A stretch of DNA of 64,000 nucleotides, taken from Prunella strophiata. Taxonomy: Eukaryota > Chordata > Aves > Passeriformes > Prunellidae. The stretch covers positions 27,564,310 through 27,628,309 of the forward strand of contig JAZBQD010000015.1 of assembly GCA_036583965.1 (NCBI GenBank), given 5' to 3'. The position numbers and the translations under genes are program-made. The notes beneath the pieces are model-generated. The model did no database searches. It worked only from the letters and a program-made list of their open reading frames with translations, and had not been told where the DNA came from. Shown in pieces: positions 23,660-36,815 of the stretch (position 1 is its first letter; each line of letters opens with the position of its first letter).

Positions 23660-26600
23660 AGTTTGGACCAACAACAAGAATTACACTGGGACCCAAAACA
23701 TTCCTACCTTACTCTGAGGAAATCTAAGTATTTAGTGATTCTCCTAGTGCTGTCCATAGTGAGATCCAGGTGATGTTTGGAGAGTGAATTTAGGGATATG
23801 TCTGGATGTCTTGATGTACCTGTGACTATGTCAGTGCCAGTGTCAGTAGTCGGTGACTGGATGCTTGAGATTTCTGTCCCCACACAGAGATTTAGAATTA
23901 GAGATTACATCTGATCACCTTTAGTTTCAAAATTCTTAGGGATTTAAGCAGAGGCTGTATTTGAACCTGAAAAAGCTCAAATTATTGCAGTTCTAATCTG
24001 TCATACAAAACAGAGCTAACACATTAAAAAATATTCCAAAATTATTTTAAAAGTGGGGTCCAGATTTTATCTTTAAAATGGTGAGGTAATTGTATGTACA
24101 TAAAAGTAATAAATTAATATAGTACACAGAAAAAAATCCCCAAACTATAAAACAACTGAATTCAATAAGAATTCCACAGAATTTTACTTCTTTACGGTAT
24201 TCTCTACCCTGTTTTATCCTAGTCACTCTCTGTTTAGACTGTTTTTCAGGGAGAATACATTGCTAAACCACATTTTTAATGTGCATATAAGTATATGCAA
24301 CAGTTAAGATTTTGGATGGCAATGATATAATTCTGAATTTTCTGAGGAAAGTGGATCAAATCTTTTTTTTGATCTGATGATGCTCACTGAGTGTAACATT
24401 TTAATGTTTTGCCATTTGATGTCAAGCTGCTTCTGTAGCAAGGCCCTGACTTTTTGTGTATGTCAATACTCTCAGTAACCAAGTTTTCTTTATTTTGCAC
24501 ATTACATATGGTTTGTTTGTTAATATTTTTAAAGTCCAAACTGATCAGATAGTGATAAATTCTGATCTGTTAGATTCCAGTATCTGGTATAGACAAATAT
24601 TTCCCTTCTCAAGATATACCACACTTCAGTGATCTTAGAAGATTTTGTGATTTGAAGCAGAAACATAAGTTAGGTATTTCCTTTGTTCAGGGTACTTATT
24701 TACAGAGCTTGTCCTTACAAAAGATATAGTTCCAGTGCAGTCTTACACTGGTAATTATTTTTCAAAGAGTAGGCAAGGAAAGCAGTTATCCAGCTGTTGG
24801 ATTTTTTGTCTCTTCTGGCTCTTTTAGAAATCTTAATTGCTCAAAGAGTTGAATATTCTTCCTCAGTCCTTGAAACAATGTTTTCTTCTTTCCCTCATCT
24901 TTTGCACTTGACCATTGAGATACTTCTGTATTTCAAAGCCTCCCTGTCCCAGTCCTCAAAGATGAACCTGAATGTCTACTCTGTTTTGAGCGGCAGCTCT
25001 GCAGCCTAAAGGAATGTTTCAGGTTTGCCTGACAGACATTAGAAGGATCAGAGTGATGTATTAAATATTTCTTAATGAATTGTCCAATTGTACATTTCCC
25101 ATTTCACAGTAGTCATATGTGATTGGAATATGGAGGACTAAGCATTTGTAATTTTAGTATAGGAATTCACAAAAAATAATTGAGGACTCCAAAAAAGTAG
25201 TATAGTTGAAGAATGGCAGAGCAAGTGCAAGAAGAAATTATTTATATTGAGTCTAAATTCTCTGTTTAATGTGTTCTCCATTAAACATCTTAATGCTTGA
25301 TTCACCTTGCACCTAAAAATTTTACTCTCTCCACTAAAAGAGATGCACTTTCACAGTAAATTTAAAACAAAGTTACCTAAATTCCTTGTCTTGCAAAGGC
25401 ATACCCTTTCTGTGGTCTCAAAATGCTAACACAGAAATTAGTGAGCTCAGCACAGTCAAAAGCACCTGAGAAAGAGCAAGCACTCTTTTGTTCCCAACAC
25501 AGTATAGAGTAGCAGGAATGTTACAATACATTTTGGCTTCATCCTTCATCTCTGGCTTTCCTAGTGCAAAGTATCTCATCTTCAGGAGAATCAGGAGACT
25601 GAGATAGCTTTGTAGTTTCTGTGCCAGCTAAAAGTTTATGGAGAATACTTCAATCTGCCTGCTTTATTTTGTATTTTCAAAGGCTTTTGTGTTGAATTCT
25701 GCTGCCTGACTCTTTGAAATAGACACACAACAGCAACTGTCTCTACAGAGAAGATGAAGGAACAAGCCACTAAGCAGCTAGATGTTTGTTCTCCTTGTTT
25801 CTTTGTCATATGCATGCACACACCCATTTACCTAATTTTTCTTCTTTTATTTCCTATAATTTTAGATATATTTCATCTTCTATGACTTCTCAAATGATTT
25901 TTATCATAGTAGGTGATCTGTTTTGATTAATAATGTATGAGTGGTTCAGTACAATCCTATATTATGCTAATCTATCAGCAAACTCTTGTCAGACTAATGA
26001 TGCTATAACTCAGTGTTACAACAGTTGCTGACATCAGTGTTTTTGGCTGACTTGGTCTTTCATGATATAATACTGTTAAATGATTGTGGGTTGTAACTAC
26101 ATGATCTAACTTTATGGACAAGGATGTAAAAGAAACATTGTGCAAGACTCTGTGTCCTCTGGCATATTTATCTGAACAGTGTATTTCTCTCTGATTCTAT
26201 ACAGTAATTATTGCAAAAGAATAGGTTTCATTTTTTTCAATCACAAATTAGTTTTATCGACAAAATATACTTCAAGGCCAAAAAACTGAGGAGATACTCA
26301 ATAGAGAAACCACATTTGTAATTACTTATTTTATAGTTACCATGAAAAGAAGTAATTTACCATGTGTAATTTTCAATCAGATTTGTTTCGCAAATAAAAG
26401 CTTTTTACTTTTTTTCCTATCTTGTGCTTCAAAGAAAAAAAAAACAAAACTAAACAAAAACGGTCTTACCATACTTCTTTCTTGTATACTATTACAGACA
26501 CCATTGAAAACAAACAGTCTGTAAGGGTCTGTATTTACTTTTTTTTTAATTCTTTCTTCCCTTCCCTTCTTCACGAATTTGCCCAAATATGAAATAAAAA

Positions 26601-29600
26601 TGAAAATACATCTGACTTGCACACAAACCTTCTGAAACCTATTTCCCAAAGACTGCTGCACATCAAACACCTATGTAAATTGCTGTTTCTTACAAGGCTG
26701 GATAAGGCAATTTTCAGACTGCAATATCCTTACTGAAAGCATAAATGCAAGAATAGTGCAGAAAAAGTTTAAATCATGGATTTTCTTATTTCAGCTGGAA
26801 TTCAGAAGTAATAGAAACTTCAATATTCCCGTTATCTATGACCTCAAGCTATTTCTGACCAAAGAGAACTAGATGAGTTTGAGCAACATCCTCATGTAAA
26901 CACATGATTAAATTTATCTTGTTTTACTCTCTTGAGGTTCAAACATCAATACTTTGATATCACAGGTTCCAGACTGATCCAGCCTTATACGACAGGTCAA
27001 GACAAATATTGATAATATACAGCACTTATCTTTTAGATAAAAGTTGGCATTGAAAATATGAAGATACATCTGTATTAACAAGTTCTGTGGTGTGATAGGA
27101 ACAGGCCACTGAAGCAGAAGACTCATTGCTTTGGGCCTGAAATCCAATCTGCACATGTTTCATTACCCCTTGCATAGAGAAGTTATTCTGGAGTAACTCT
27201 TGACCATTCTCAAAGACTGACTTCCAGTAACAGCTGGACTCCACCTTGATGCAACTCCTTTGGTGAAGTTTCATCCAAAAGGAATCCATACCTCAAGAGG
27301 AATTTATTATTAAAATGAAATGGGCAAAGTGCAAAGAATTGAGAGTTTCATTTCCAAACTCTTTGCTGACCCAAATTAAATTTCTAATGCAAATGCAGTC
27401 TCCACACAGCTGGCATTTTTTCTGTTTTCCTGTCCTTTGCCTCCTCATTTGAAATTCTAGCAGGATAAAAGGACACTGCAAAAACTTTCTTTAAGTGGAT
27501 CTAGGTTTCAATGTTTATTTAATTTATTTTTCTATTAAGAATTTGAGTGCTTCAGTCCTGAATGAATAGATTAAAGAATATAAATGCAAACAGATCACTT
27601 TGAAAAGATTACCAGGTTTACAGAATAGGTTGCAGTCGTATTTTCACAGGGTTACTTAGAGGATGATTTCCCTCTGAATGTCATGCACTGAAATAATCTT
27701 TTAAGACATACAACAACAGAAATATCTGAGTTAAAAGAGCATATCATATCAGTGATCACTGGCCTATGAAAGTTAAAAATATATTGTAACTGTCTATATC
27801 ATCTGAAACCTGCTTACTAAAGGGTATGCCAGATCCATAAACTGCCGTAAAGAAGCCCATAAATATGAGTTTCCATGATGGACAGTGACTACTTGGAATC
27901 CTTTGTTAGGACAGCAATCAGTATTTTTAACATCCTTTGCTTTTTAACAGCTTTTGTTCAGCTAAATTTTCTTGAAAACCAGGATATGAATGTATTTCAA
28001 AATCTTGAAAAAAATGGACTTTTCCATTTTTTTTTTGTTTCCTATATTTTTCATGAACTATAACGAATTCTATTCCTTTGAAATTTTACATTGAATTTTA
28101 TAGAAATATTCTGTAGAACGTTTGCATTTAATTGCAAAATCATAACTTTGCAGTCATGATTACATTTGTCTGGTCATATTTAAAAGACAAAGAAATATCT
28201 AGGATAACCCTAAAATTGCTGTATTAGTGTATTAGTGTGTGGAAATTGTGGAATTCCCAAGGTATGCTGACATTCAAGTTTCAGTTGAAAAAGTACTGCT
28301 GATTGGCAGAGGAAATCAGTGTCAGGAACTGCTATTAAGATCCTTATAGATGTCCCTAAAGGTGAGTCAAGTGAAAAAAATTTCTAGAGAAAAGTTGGAA
28401 AAGCATGAATGAAACTTTGAGTTTCTTCTTTTTTTTATGATTCTTTATCTTATCAGAATGAGAAAGGGAAAAATTATTCAAAGAAATCATACTTCCTCTC
28501 AGCCATTCTCCCTTCAGCTTTAATATTTACATAGAATAATGCTGGCAAATAATTTCTGCATCAAACTCCACTGGCACAAAGGGAGACCAAGGCAAAATAA
28601 AGGAGTGTAGAAAACCAGTGTATGAACTTAGATTTAAGTAGACTGTATATAATTCTTATTTATTTCTTTATGCAGGTATACAGTAGGTTGTTAACATATC
28701 AGCAAGAGTTACAACCTTTAGCAGCACTAGCACTTTATTGATGAAACCTCCTTCCAGATGTATAATAAATGTCATTTTAACTAATCCTCTACTGTTATTT
28801 ATGCTGCTTATGCAAGTACTGACTCTTTGGGCCTCAATCAGATGGCAAAAGCCATGGACTACTCAAAGTCAGTACTTGGTCTCTACTTTCGACTGAAAGA
28901 TGGTAAGAGCTACTGCATGTCCACCCACAAGATTCACACAGGCCAAGTGGGACTCTGGTCAGTCAAGAAAACTTCATATAGTGGATCTTTATGTTGGTGT
29001 AACTGTGATTTCCTCTCTGCTTTTCAGCCTTAGACATGACTTTTTCCTTATTGTAAGTCTTAAAGGCAAACAATAGTGATCCTGAAAATTTCCAAGGGCC
29101 TTGTCTGATCATTCTTAAATCTCTAGTGAACCATTCTCTGCAGCTCAGGAAAATGAACAATTTAGAATTTTCAGGAGTGAGAGTGAAAAGTTATGCCAAA
29201 GGAAAGTAATTCCAGAAGAATAACTATGACACTGGGCAAAAAAAAGGAACAGTAAGTATAGGATCCTTTCTCCCCCCAGATAGCATTATATTCTTACTAT
29301 TAGTATTTCATATTCTGTTGCATTGAACTGAAGGGGTTTCATTTCTTTTAGGACAGGAATGGACGTGATGCAGCAATGATTTTTCATTAAATTGAACTTA
29401 GAGTAGCTTATGGTGACTGCCAACAAGGCATAAAGGGAGAATTAACTGAGGCCTTACTGTCATTGCATTGTTTGAGCCAAGCATTCACTGGAAGCTCACT
29501 CAGGAGAAAACAAATAATATATTGGAATTATTTCATCCTAACCTGTCAAGCAGAAATAAATGCAGACATTGAATCTCTGGGAACCTTTGATAAAATATAG

Positions 29601-30865
29601 AGAGAAGTAAGCTCCAAACAGCATAACTTTCAGAAAAAAAAAATATTGTCAAAGAATTAATATATTTTAGAAAGCCAGGCTTGTTACAATTCCTCTGTTA
29701 GTTAGTGAAAAATAAATATTTGTATCCATAACCATTTAGGAGAGTCATAAAAGACCTAAATGCTGGTAACTGCTTCTTATCCAACTGTTAGGGTTGCTGA
29801 AAGTATGCCACTTTGAAAGACCTAGATAAATCAGATTTTCTCATTTCATTTTATGACTCTTGGGCTATCCTCCTTTTTTTAATGACCTTGTCTGCTTCTC
29901 ATTTCATTACTCCTAAGAGGTTTTCAGTGTGGACAGAACAACCTGGGAACTTGAGTGAGCCATCGGCTAAAAATGTAAACCAGGAAGTGTAAGCAGGCAT
30001 CAGAATTTAGTGTAACAGAAATACACATACTGAAGAAAAACCTTCTACTAATTTTCTGGTAACAGGAAGAGAGACAAGAGTCAAATGGACCCATTGTGTG
30101 ATGCACAATCACCAGGCAGTAGAGCTACTACAGAGAAAAACAGAAAAGAAAAGCATTATACTCATAAACAACAGGAGAATTAAGTGTATTCATTTAACAT
30201 GTTTTCAATTCACTTCTGTTGTGGTTTTGGGACTGGTAGAGTTTATTTAGCCAGGAGTAAACAGTGTAAGAAAGGACACTCAAGGAAAAGTCACAATGGT
30301 TAGAGCAGAGGATGAAAAGTGGTAGTGAAGCTAAAATCTCACTTAAATAAGTTGAAGAAGAGGGTACAGTTAAGCAATCTCAATGGAGAAGGTTTAGTAC
30401 AAATTTATATAATGTAAAGTAATGCTTTGCTGAGATAGCCAGGCTCTGACAAGGAAATACCAAGCTAAGAACTTGTGGAGCACTTCACATCTGAGCTCCC
30501 ATAGGATTCTGATAGCATTTGGAAAGGAATCTCAGCAAATAAAAAGCAATACTAAAGTGAATGGTCTTGCAAGGTTAACACAAAAACACTGAGCTGGCAC
30601 AGAGAACATAATCTGTTGTATACCTTAAAAATATGCAGAAAGCTTAAACTATTTTTGCAGTTAGAGAGTTATTCAAGGAATTATAGATTAGATGTTGGCT
30701 TTAGTATGAAATTTAAGTTTATGCTGCAGAAAAGAGATTGAAGTCATGTTCTTCTGTAAAATAACATAGCCATAAGCTATGGAGGTGCAGGAATGGAAAT
30801 ACTCTCCAGTAATTTGTACTAGAAGTTAAGTAAGAAAGAGAGTTCTTAATTCTGTAGACCATCTT
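23660..30865. other. Long AT-rich non-coding stretch
   Basis: No gene, RNA or transposable element is recognised apart from the 32-bp repeat copy at 25954-25985. Frames of 60-97 codons occur on both strands, for example 26377-26670 minus and 28827-29033 plus. None has a recognisable domain. Frames at 26914-27289 minus overlap each other in different frames, as chance openings do. Confidence 0.6.
25954..25985 (+). repeat. Dispersed 32-bp repeat, copy 2
   Basis: This is 31/32 identical to 23627-23658, about 2.3 kb upstream, in the same orientation. Confidence 0.85.
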
Positions 30866-30869
30866 AGGG

Positions 30870-31078
30870 ATATTAGGAAAAAAATCTTCTCCGATGAATT
30901 ATTGGGCAGTGGAACAGACTGCCCAGGGAAGTGGTTGAGTCACCATTCCTGGAGGTATTTGTGTAAATGTGGCAACGGGGGACATCGTTTAGTGCTGGAC
31001 TTACCAGTGTTAGGTTAATGGTTGAATTTGATGATTTTAGAGGTCTTTTCCAACCTAAATGATACTATGATTCAATTG
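30870..31078 (+). mobile_element. CR1 LINE 3' end, plus strand
   Basis: CR1 words in order: TTAGGAAAAAAATCTTCTCC, then GGGCAGTGGAACAGACTGCC CAGGGAAGTGGTTGAG, CCTGGAGGTATTTG, GAGGTCTTTTCCAACCTAAA and the tail ATACTATGATTC. The element is truncated at its 5' end, as is usual for CR1, with several substitutions and no frame left. Confidence 0.85.
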
Positions 31079-31079
31079 A

Positions 31080-33165
31080 CCTGAATCAGTAGAGAGAACA
31101 CTTCTTCAGAAGTCTCTCCAAAACCAGATTATTATATAACGTCAGAAAATATATCTGCCCTTGCCACAGCATTATGTTAATTAATCCTTTTATTCTAACC
31201 AACCTGAAAAAAGGATAGTAAAGAAATTTCATGCTGTAGAGAACTTGTTTATACCTGTTCTTCTCTGATAAGGGTTCTCTCAGCAAACTCCAAGTTTAGG
31301 ACTACAAAGTAGCAGTAAAAAAACAAACAAACTTAAACCTAAATCAAAACCAAACACACAACAACAAGCACAACAAGCACAAAATCTACAAAACCATTGC
31401 CCTCCCTAATTTTGCGTGACAAATGTAATTAAGAGTTAGTTAACCTGGACTGCAAATTTATTTGGTATCAGTCTACGTGTATACTTCTCTTGCCTTGTTG
31501 CTGAATGGGGCTCCTAGGCAGTATTGTACAGAATCATAAACCATCTCTCTGTAATAGATAAAAGAAGAGGAAGAAAGTCATGAAGAAATAAAAAACCAGA
31601 GAATATACGGGCTCTGCTCATGGTACCTGATTGCAGCTTCCTTAAATCTAACTCACAAATCAAATTTTTGATTTGAAGAAAATGCGAAAGGGGAAAAAAT
31701 AACACCTCAGCCAGTCTGACAATAACATTGCAAGGAACTGGAAAATACTTATCAGTTTGAAATATATTTAACATCATTTGGTACAGAAAAGAGAAAGGGA
31801 AGTCATCAATCTTCCCACATGTTGCAGGAAAATCAACATTTAACATTTACAATCCCTCCAGCTTTCAGGAGAAAATATAAACAGCAATATAGCACTAAAT
31901 ATCCTGTACTTCAAAACAAACAAACTTTGAATAGATCTGTTTTTCTGTCTGCACAGACTGGGCAAACCACAGATCAGATCTGAAATGCAGGCTTAGTCAA
32001 AAGTACACAGAACCACAAGAAAACTGCAGAGTGATCTCTGCATTTACAGAGATTCTTAAGAAAAAGGAAGATAAATTGACCAATTGTTCTTAAGCTTATT
32101 ATTTTAATTTCCTGTATATTTATTTATATAATATATCAAATTATTTCATTTTCTATCACAGCAAAAAGGAATTTTCTGTCCTTCATAAGGTACTAAGAGA
32201 TATTTGGTGAAATTACTTGAACTGTTATAACTTTAAATGTTGAGAATATTAAATACAAATGAAAACATTAATGCACTCTATTAAAATAACACAGTTTTAA
32301 TACAATATTTGATTCTACTGAAAATTTGTAGCAGCATAATAAATGTCCTTAACTTCAAATTTCTAGGCATAGATGACAAATCTGCTGGTTTGGCTTTTGC
32401 TAGGTTTGGGGTTTTTTGTTCTAAATAATTTCCATCTGGTTAGAAATTTGCATCTAGTTATGTCCTTGAAAGTGTTTAAAACATCCAATATTTGCTGAAT
32501 ATATCAGTAATTTGAGGCCTTGTTTTGAAAATTCTAATAGCCAATAATATAAATAAGCAGATCAGTCCTGGGGACATGTACATGGGTAATATTCAAATAA
32601 GATTCAATATATGCTCTAAATGCTAAGTAGGAGGCAAAAAGGCACATTTCATGAATGTTCCTAAATTTTAAAACATATCTTTATGTTAAAATATGTCTTT
32701 CCTTTATTCTTTCATTTCACACCCAAATGTTAGTGAAATGTGCATATGAACTGTGAAATCTGAATATTCCATAATGAATTTCAAAAAGCAGTATTATTAT
32801 ATATTGTGTATTAATACTTCCTTTTGAAACACTCATGTTTATAATTAAATATCATTTATATTTATAAATGAACAATTACACATTGTTATATAATATTGTA
32901 TTTCTTTTATATTATTTTTAATTATAATAATGTATTCTATTAAATAAAATATTATTATTAGACTGACATTAATATCAGTGGGATATTTCACACAAAACTT
33001 TAAAATAGGAAACCCTTACAACAGTTGAGTTTTCTTTCTGAAAGAAAAAAATAAAAACATCACGTAACTTCCTAATTGAGATACTTCCATGGTAAGAATT
33101 TGTAAAAGAATTATTCTTAAAGTGATAGAGCAGTTTGATAGAGTAAGTACTTTGTGTCCCCTACA
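31080..33165. other. AT-rich non-coding stretch
   Basis: No gene is recognised. An A/C-rich low-complexity tract lies at about 31318-31400 (AAACAAAC words, with ACAACAAGC repeated in tandem). The 110-codon minus-strand frame at 31514-31846 shows no known motif. 32405-32420 carries a 16-mer identical to one at 4121-4136. The stretch 32800-32960 is very AT-rich, with a perfect 8+2+8 palindrome CATTTATA-TT-TATAAATG at 32853-32870. Confidence 0.6.
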
Positions 33166-33169
33166 AAAC

Positions 33170-33425
33170 TAATTGTTTGCCACTGCTAGATCTCTCCTTA
33201 GGGATACATCCCCACAGGGTAGCTCCAAATCTGGCTGTTTCTCCTCCTCCTGCCTCCTCCTTTGGTCCAGGCTCAACCAGAACTCCTTCATTTTCCCATC
33301 CTGGGGGAGGGGAGTGGTGGAAATCCTCACTCCCAGACCAAGGCTTAGATCCCACCACCACATGCTTTGGTCTTACCCCCAGCAGTGGATGCAGCTTATC
33401 TGTGAGTCTATGCTGCCCAAATAAT
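33170..33425. other. GC-rich pocket of unknown origin
   Basis: About 250 bp are clearly richer in G and C than the flanks, with CTCCTCCTGCCTCCTCC and CTGGGGGAGGGGAGTGGTGG. Frames of 64-111 codons are open on both strands (33177-33512 and 33173-33424 plus, 33161-33363 minus). Overlapping openness on both strands is more likely to reflect composition than coding. The sharp compositional edges suggest an inserted fragment, perhaps part of an ERV internal region or an exon-like relic, but I recognise no family motif. Confidence 0.4.
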
Positions 33426-36400
33426 CAGTATACTAAATATTTTTCACTGAAGACATTGTCCATAGTTGAAAAGGGGGAAAAAAAAAGAGATTTTTTTTCA
33501 GGAATATTTTGATTTTATTAACTACTTTATCAGTTATTCTCTGACTGCTCGTTATCATACAAGCCTTATCCATTTTTTCAATTACATGTCATCTTTCCCT
33601 ATGTGAGATAAATTTATCAGTATCAAGTATGATGAATGTTGATGGTACCAACCTTTTGGTATCTCTATATGTAAATTAAATGTCTACCATGAAAGGAATA
33701 GTAAATTCATTCCTTCAACTCTTTTTTTTTTTTTTAACAACCTAATTTGAAGCATTGTTTTCATTTCCCTGAACTGTTTGCTACCATTTAATATCGAACA
33801 AATATGGAAGTTTAAATGGAGCTTTTTTTTGAGTTAGAAGATATTTTTTAAATCAAGTTGAGTGACTTTTCTGATTCACATCTGAAACACTCTAATATAC
33901 ACAGATGTAATGAAAAGATTAGGTAGAGATATTACTATTCTAGAGATCTTTCTGTAAAGAATAATATAAATTAAAATAAATGTGCATTCATAACAGTTTA
34001 ATAAAAATTGGCATTATTCTATGCATGTTATTAATGCTTTGGCATAATGGTTATAATAACTTTTACATAATATGATCAAATTATATTAAAATGAAATAGA
34101 TAAGCAAATGCATTCCAAAAAAGGGCCCAGATATATTAAATCATGTCATCATTAAAACAGTAATAAAGGCACTCATACATTAAATTGTGTAAAATGTAAA
34201 AATTGATACTCTTATTGGCTAGATGTGTTTGCCATGAATTTTAACAATATTATGATGGTTGCAAAAAATATGACATATTTGTATAGCCTACCCTTGCTTT
34301 TTCAATTCAGAGTTTCTAATGAAAAATAAATTGTTCTTTCTGACGTGTTTCTGAATCACATTATTAATATCAGTATTTCCTACTCTCTTTTTTAACCATA
34401 TGACTTTTAATAGGTGGGTTCTGAGAACAGGTGACACAGACAATGAAATATCAAGTATTTTCCAGATGCTTTTGTGAAAAAACACAAGATAAGACCGTTC
34501 AGAGTAAAAATTGACTTGCTCATTAATTATTAAAGAAAAAAAGTGAATCACACCAACATTGATTAACTTAGGCCTGTTGTGTGTGGCAATGTGAGCATCT
34601 CTGTAAAAATTCTATTTCTAAAAAAATAAAGACATGTTGATCTTGCTAAGCCTTTTCTATTGCTGTGTCATCTCCATAAATATCTACAATCTTTCTATTC
34701 TATTACAGTTGTATAGCTATAACCTTCATTTTAAAGATCTTATGAGTTTCTCATTACAACCTTTCCTTATGTTTTAATATCAAACAGTATTTTTACAGTC
34801 TTTACTGTGCCACAAGTCACCAAAAATAATGGTTTTTTTCATATCAAAAGACTATCTGCAGAAGGATTCATCCTAAAAGAAAACTGAATAAGAGAAGTCA
34901 CAAGATCTGTTTTCTTGAGAATCCCTGCCAGAAACCTATCAAAATGGAATGAAGATAAAGGAAAATTGAGATGATTAGCCATATCCCTGATAACATTTCT
35001 CTTTGTATGTAGGCATTAGTTATTTCCACACAATAATTCACTCAGTGCTTCACAAATTGTTTGGATTTTTTTATTCCACAGCAATGAAGGAGTACATTGA
35101 CTGAGATGGTTCATGTAATTGCTCTGTAGTTATCAGAGCAATGAAAACATCTCCCTGCTTTTGGCCTTTGCTTTTGTAAGAAATCATATCCCAGCATGTA
35201 TGAGTCATGGTTTTATTGGCTTTGTTTGGTTATATGAGATGTTCTTCTGAAAATTTATGTCTGGTCCTTCCTTGTATGTGTTCCTGTTCAGACCTTCCAG
35301 AAAATAAAGCTCCTTGCTGATTCCAAAGTCTCAGCATAGCAACTTTATTAACTTCTTTAGAATTAAAAAAGTTCAAATCTGTTTCTCCTCAACATTAAAA
35401 ATCCAATAAATATTTTTGGTTTAAATAAAACTATTGATTTTTAATCAAAATTTATCTTTGACAATTTTAAAGCATTTAAGGAGAGCCTAGATTAAAAAAA
35501 AAAAAAAAAAAAGTAAGTAAAATATGCCACTTTAAATAAACTATTGAAAAGTCATCCTTCTTTTAGCGGGGCTTTTTAGGGGGCAAGTTCTCAAACCCAG
35601 CAAATTCAGATGCTTTTATCAGTCTGTTTTCTGAGGAAGAAACCAAGCCATAAACAATAGGTTTTCTGAGAGAGCTAAAACACAAAGTTGTAGAAAAACA
35701 AGCTGAAGAGAACAAGCACATTTGGATGTGATCATGAAATAATTTAGTAGGATTTCAAAGTACTTCACTTGGTGGCTACAACCTCTTTGTCACCTCAAGG
35801 GCAGACAAGACCTCGCTGTAACATTTTAACTTTACTATTGATAGCATCATTGTAGCTTTTACTGATTGCCCACTTGATGTTACAATCACCTCGTTTCCTT
35901 TAGAGTTTCTTTAGAGAGGATAGTGACCTACTGCCATTCTACTGTACTGTGTACAATTTATGTGACACCAAAATGCCTCCAGGTTCAATGTGCACTATTG
36001 AGAGTAAAATAAATTATTCCCCTAAGTTTTCTTTTGACTGTTTAATAGCACAGGAGAAGTTCAAAAGGAGAAAAAAAAAGCCCAGAACACAAAAGTGGAA
36101 TCAATTATATCATATTTCATTTGGAGTTCAGTTTGGAAGAATATATATTTGGATGGGAACATCCATTCTCTGACTACTGAAAAACTGATTTATCAAGACA
36201 AATACATACAATAAAACTAAACACAAATAAAAAAAATATTAATGAAATATCAAGGTATATTTACCTTATTTTTTTTAGATTTTTTTCCCGTATCAAATTA
36301 TTTCAAACACTATTTCAATTAAATGTAATTTTTATATAAATTAAAAAAATACTGCAGAGAAATGCTTTTATATTTTTTTTCTAATGATTACATGATGAAA
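33426..36400. other. AT-rich non-coding stretch
   Basis: No gene or transposable element is recognised. Homopolymers occur at 33722-33735 (14 T) and 35494-35512 (19 A). Frames are under 90 codons. Confidence 0.6.
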
Positions 36401-36403
36401 ATA

Positions 36404-36462
36404 ATTTCACAGAAAGACTGGGGCTGGAATAGACCTGTGGAGATATCTAGTCAACTTCCAAA
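36404..36462 (-). mobile_element. CR1 LINE 3'-tail fragment, minus strand
   Basis: TTTCACAGAAAGACTGGGGC, then TGGAATAGACCTGTGGAGAT and CTAGTCAACTTCC, match the reverse complement of the CR1 3' end (CACAGAATGG..GGTTGGAAGGGACC..GGAGATCATCTAGTCCAAC). About 60 bp are clear, beyond which similarity is lost. Confidence 0.7.
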
Positions 36463-36689
36463 TTTAATTTTCATTAAATTTGGAACAGAAGTTCTAAAAA
36501 GCTTTTACCAATGCTTAACAGTATCGGAAGTAAATGAAGGCAAAATAAGTACATCATGGCAATGCCCAAAGCTTAAAGTCAAAAACTTTAAAAATTTGAC
36601 AAAATTGTCCTTGAGAGTGAACTGGTAGTAGACATTTCATTTGGATTGTAATAGAAAAGAGACACACCATTATCGAATTCTAGGTTTTT

Positions 36690-36815
36690 AGCTGGGGGAA
36701 GGGGGTTGTTTCTGGGGTTTTATGGTTTGTTTGTTTGTTTTTTTTTTAATTTTGGCTTGTTTTGGGTTTTTGCTGTTGTTGTTGTTGTCTTTTGCTGGTT
36801 TGAGGTCTTTTTTGT
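36690..36815 (+). repeat. G/T-rich low-complexity tract
   Basis: Plus-strand runs GGGGGAAGGGGG and GGGG are followed by (GTTT)n and (GTT)5. Composition is like the tract at 4114-4306. Three or four G runs make a weak G-quadruplex candidate. Confidence 0.75.

Noticed and set aside
31514..31846. 110-codon minus-strand open frame
   Set aside because: Hydrophobic and without motifs. There is no supporting context and it probably opened by chance.
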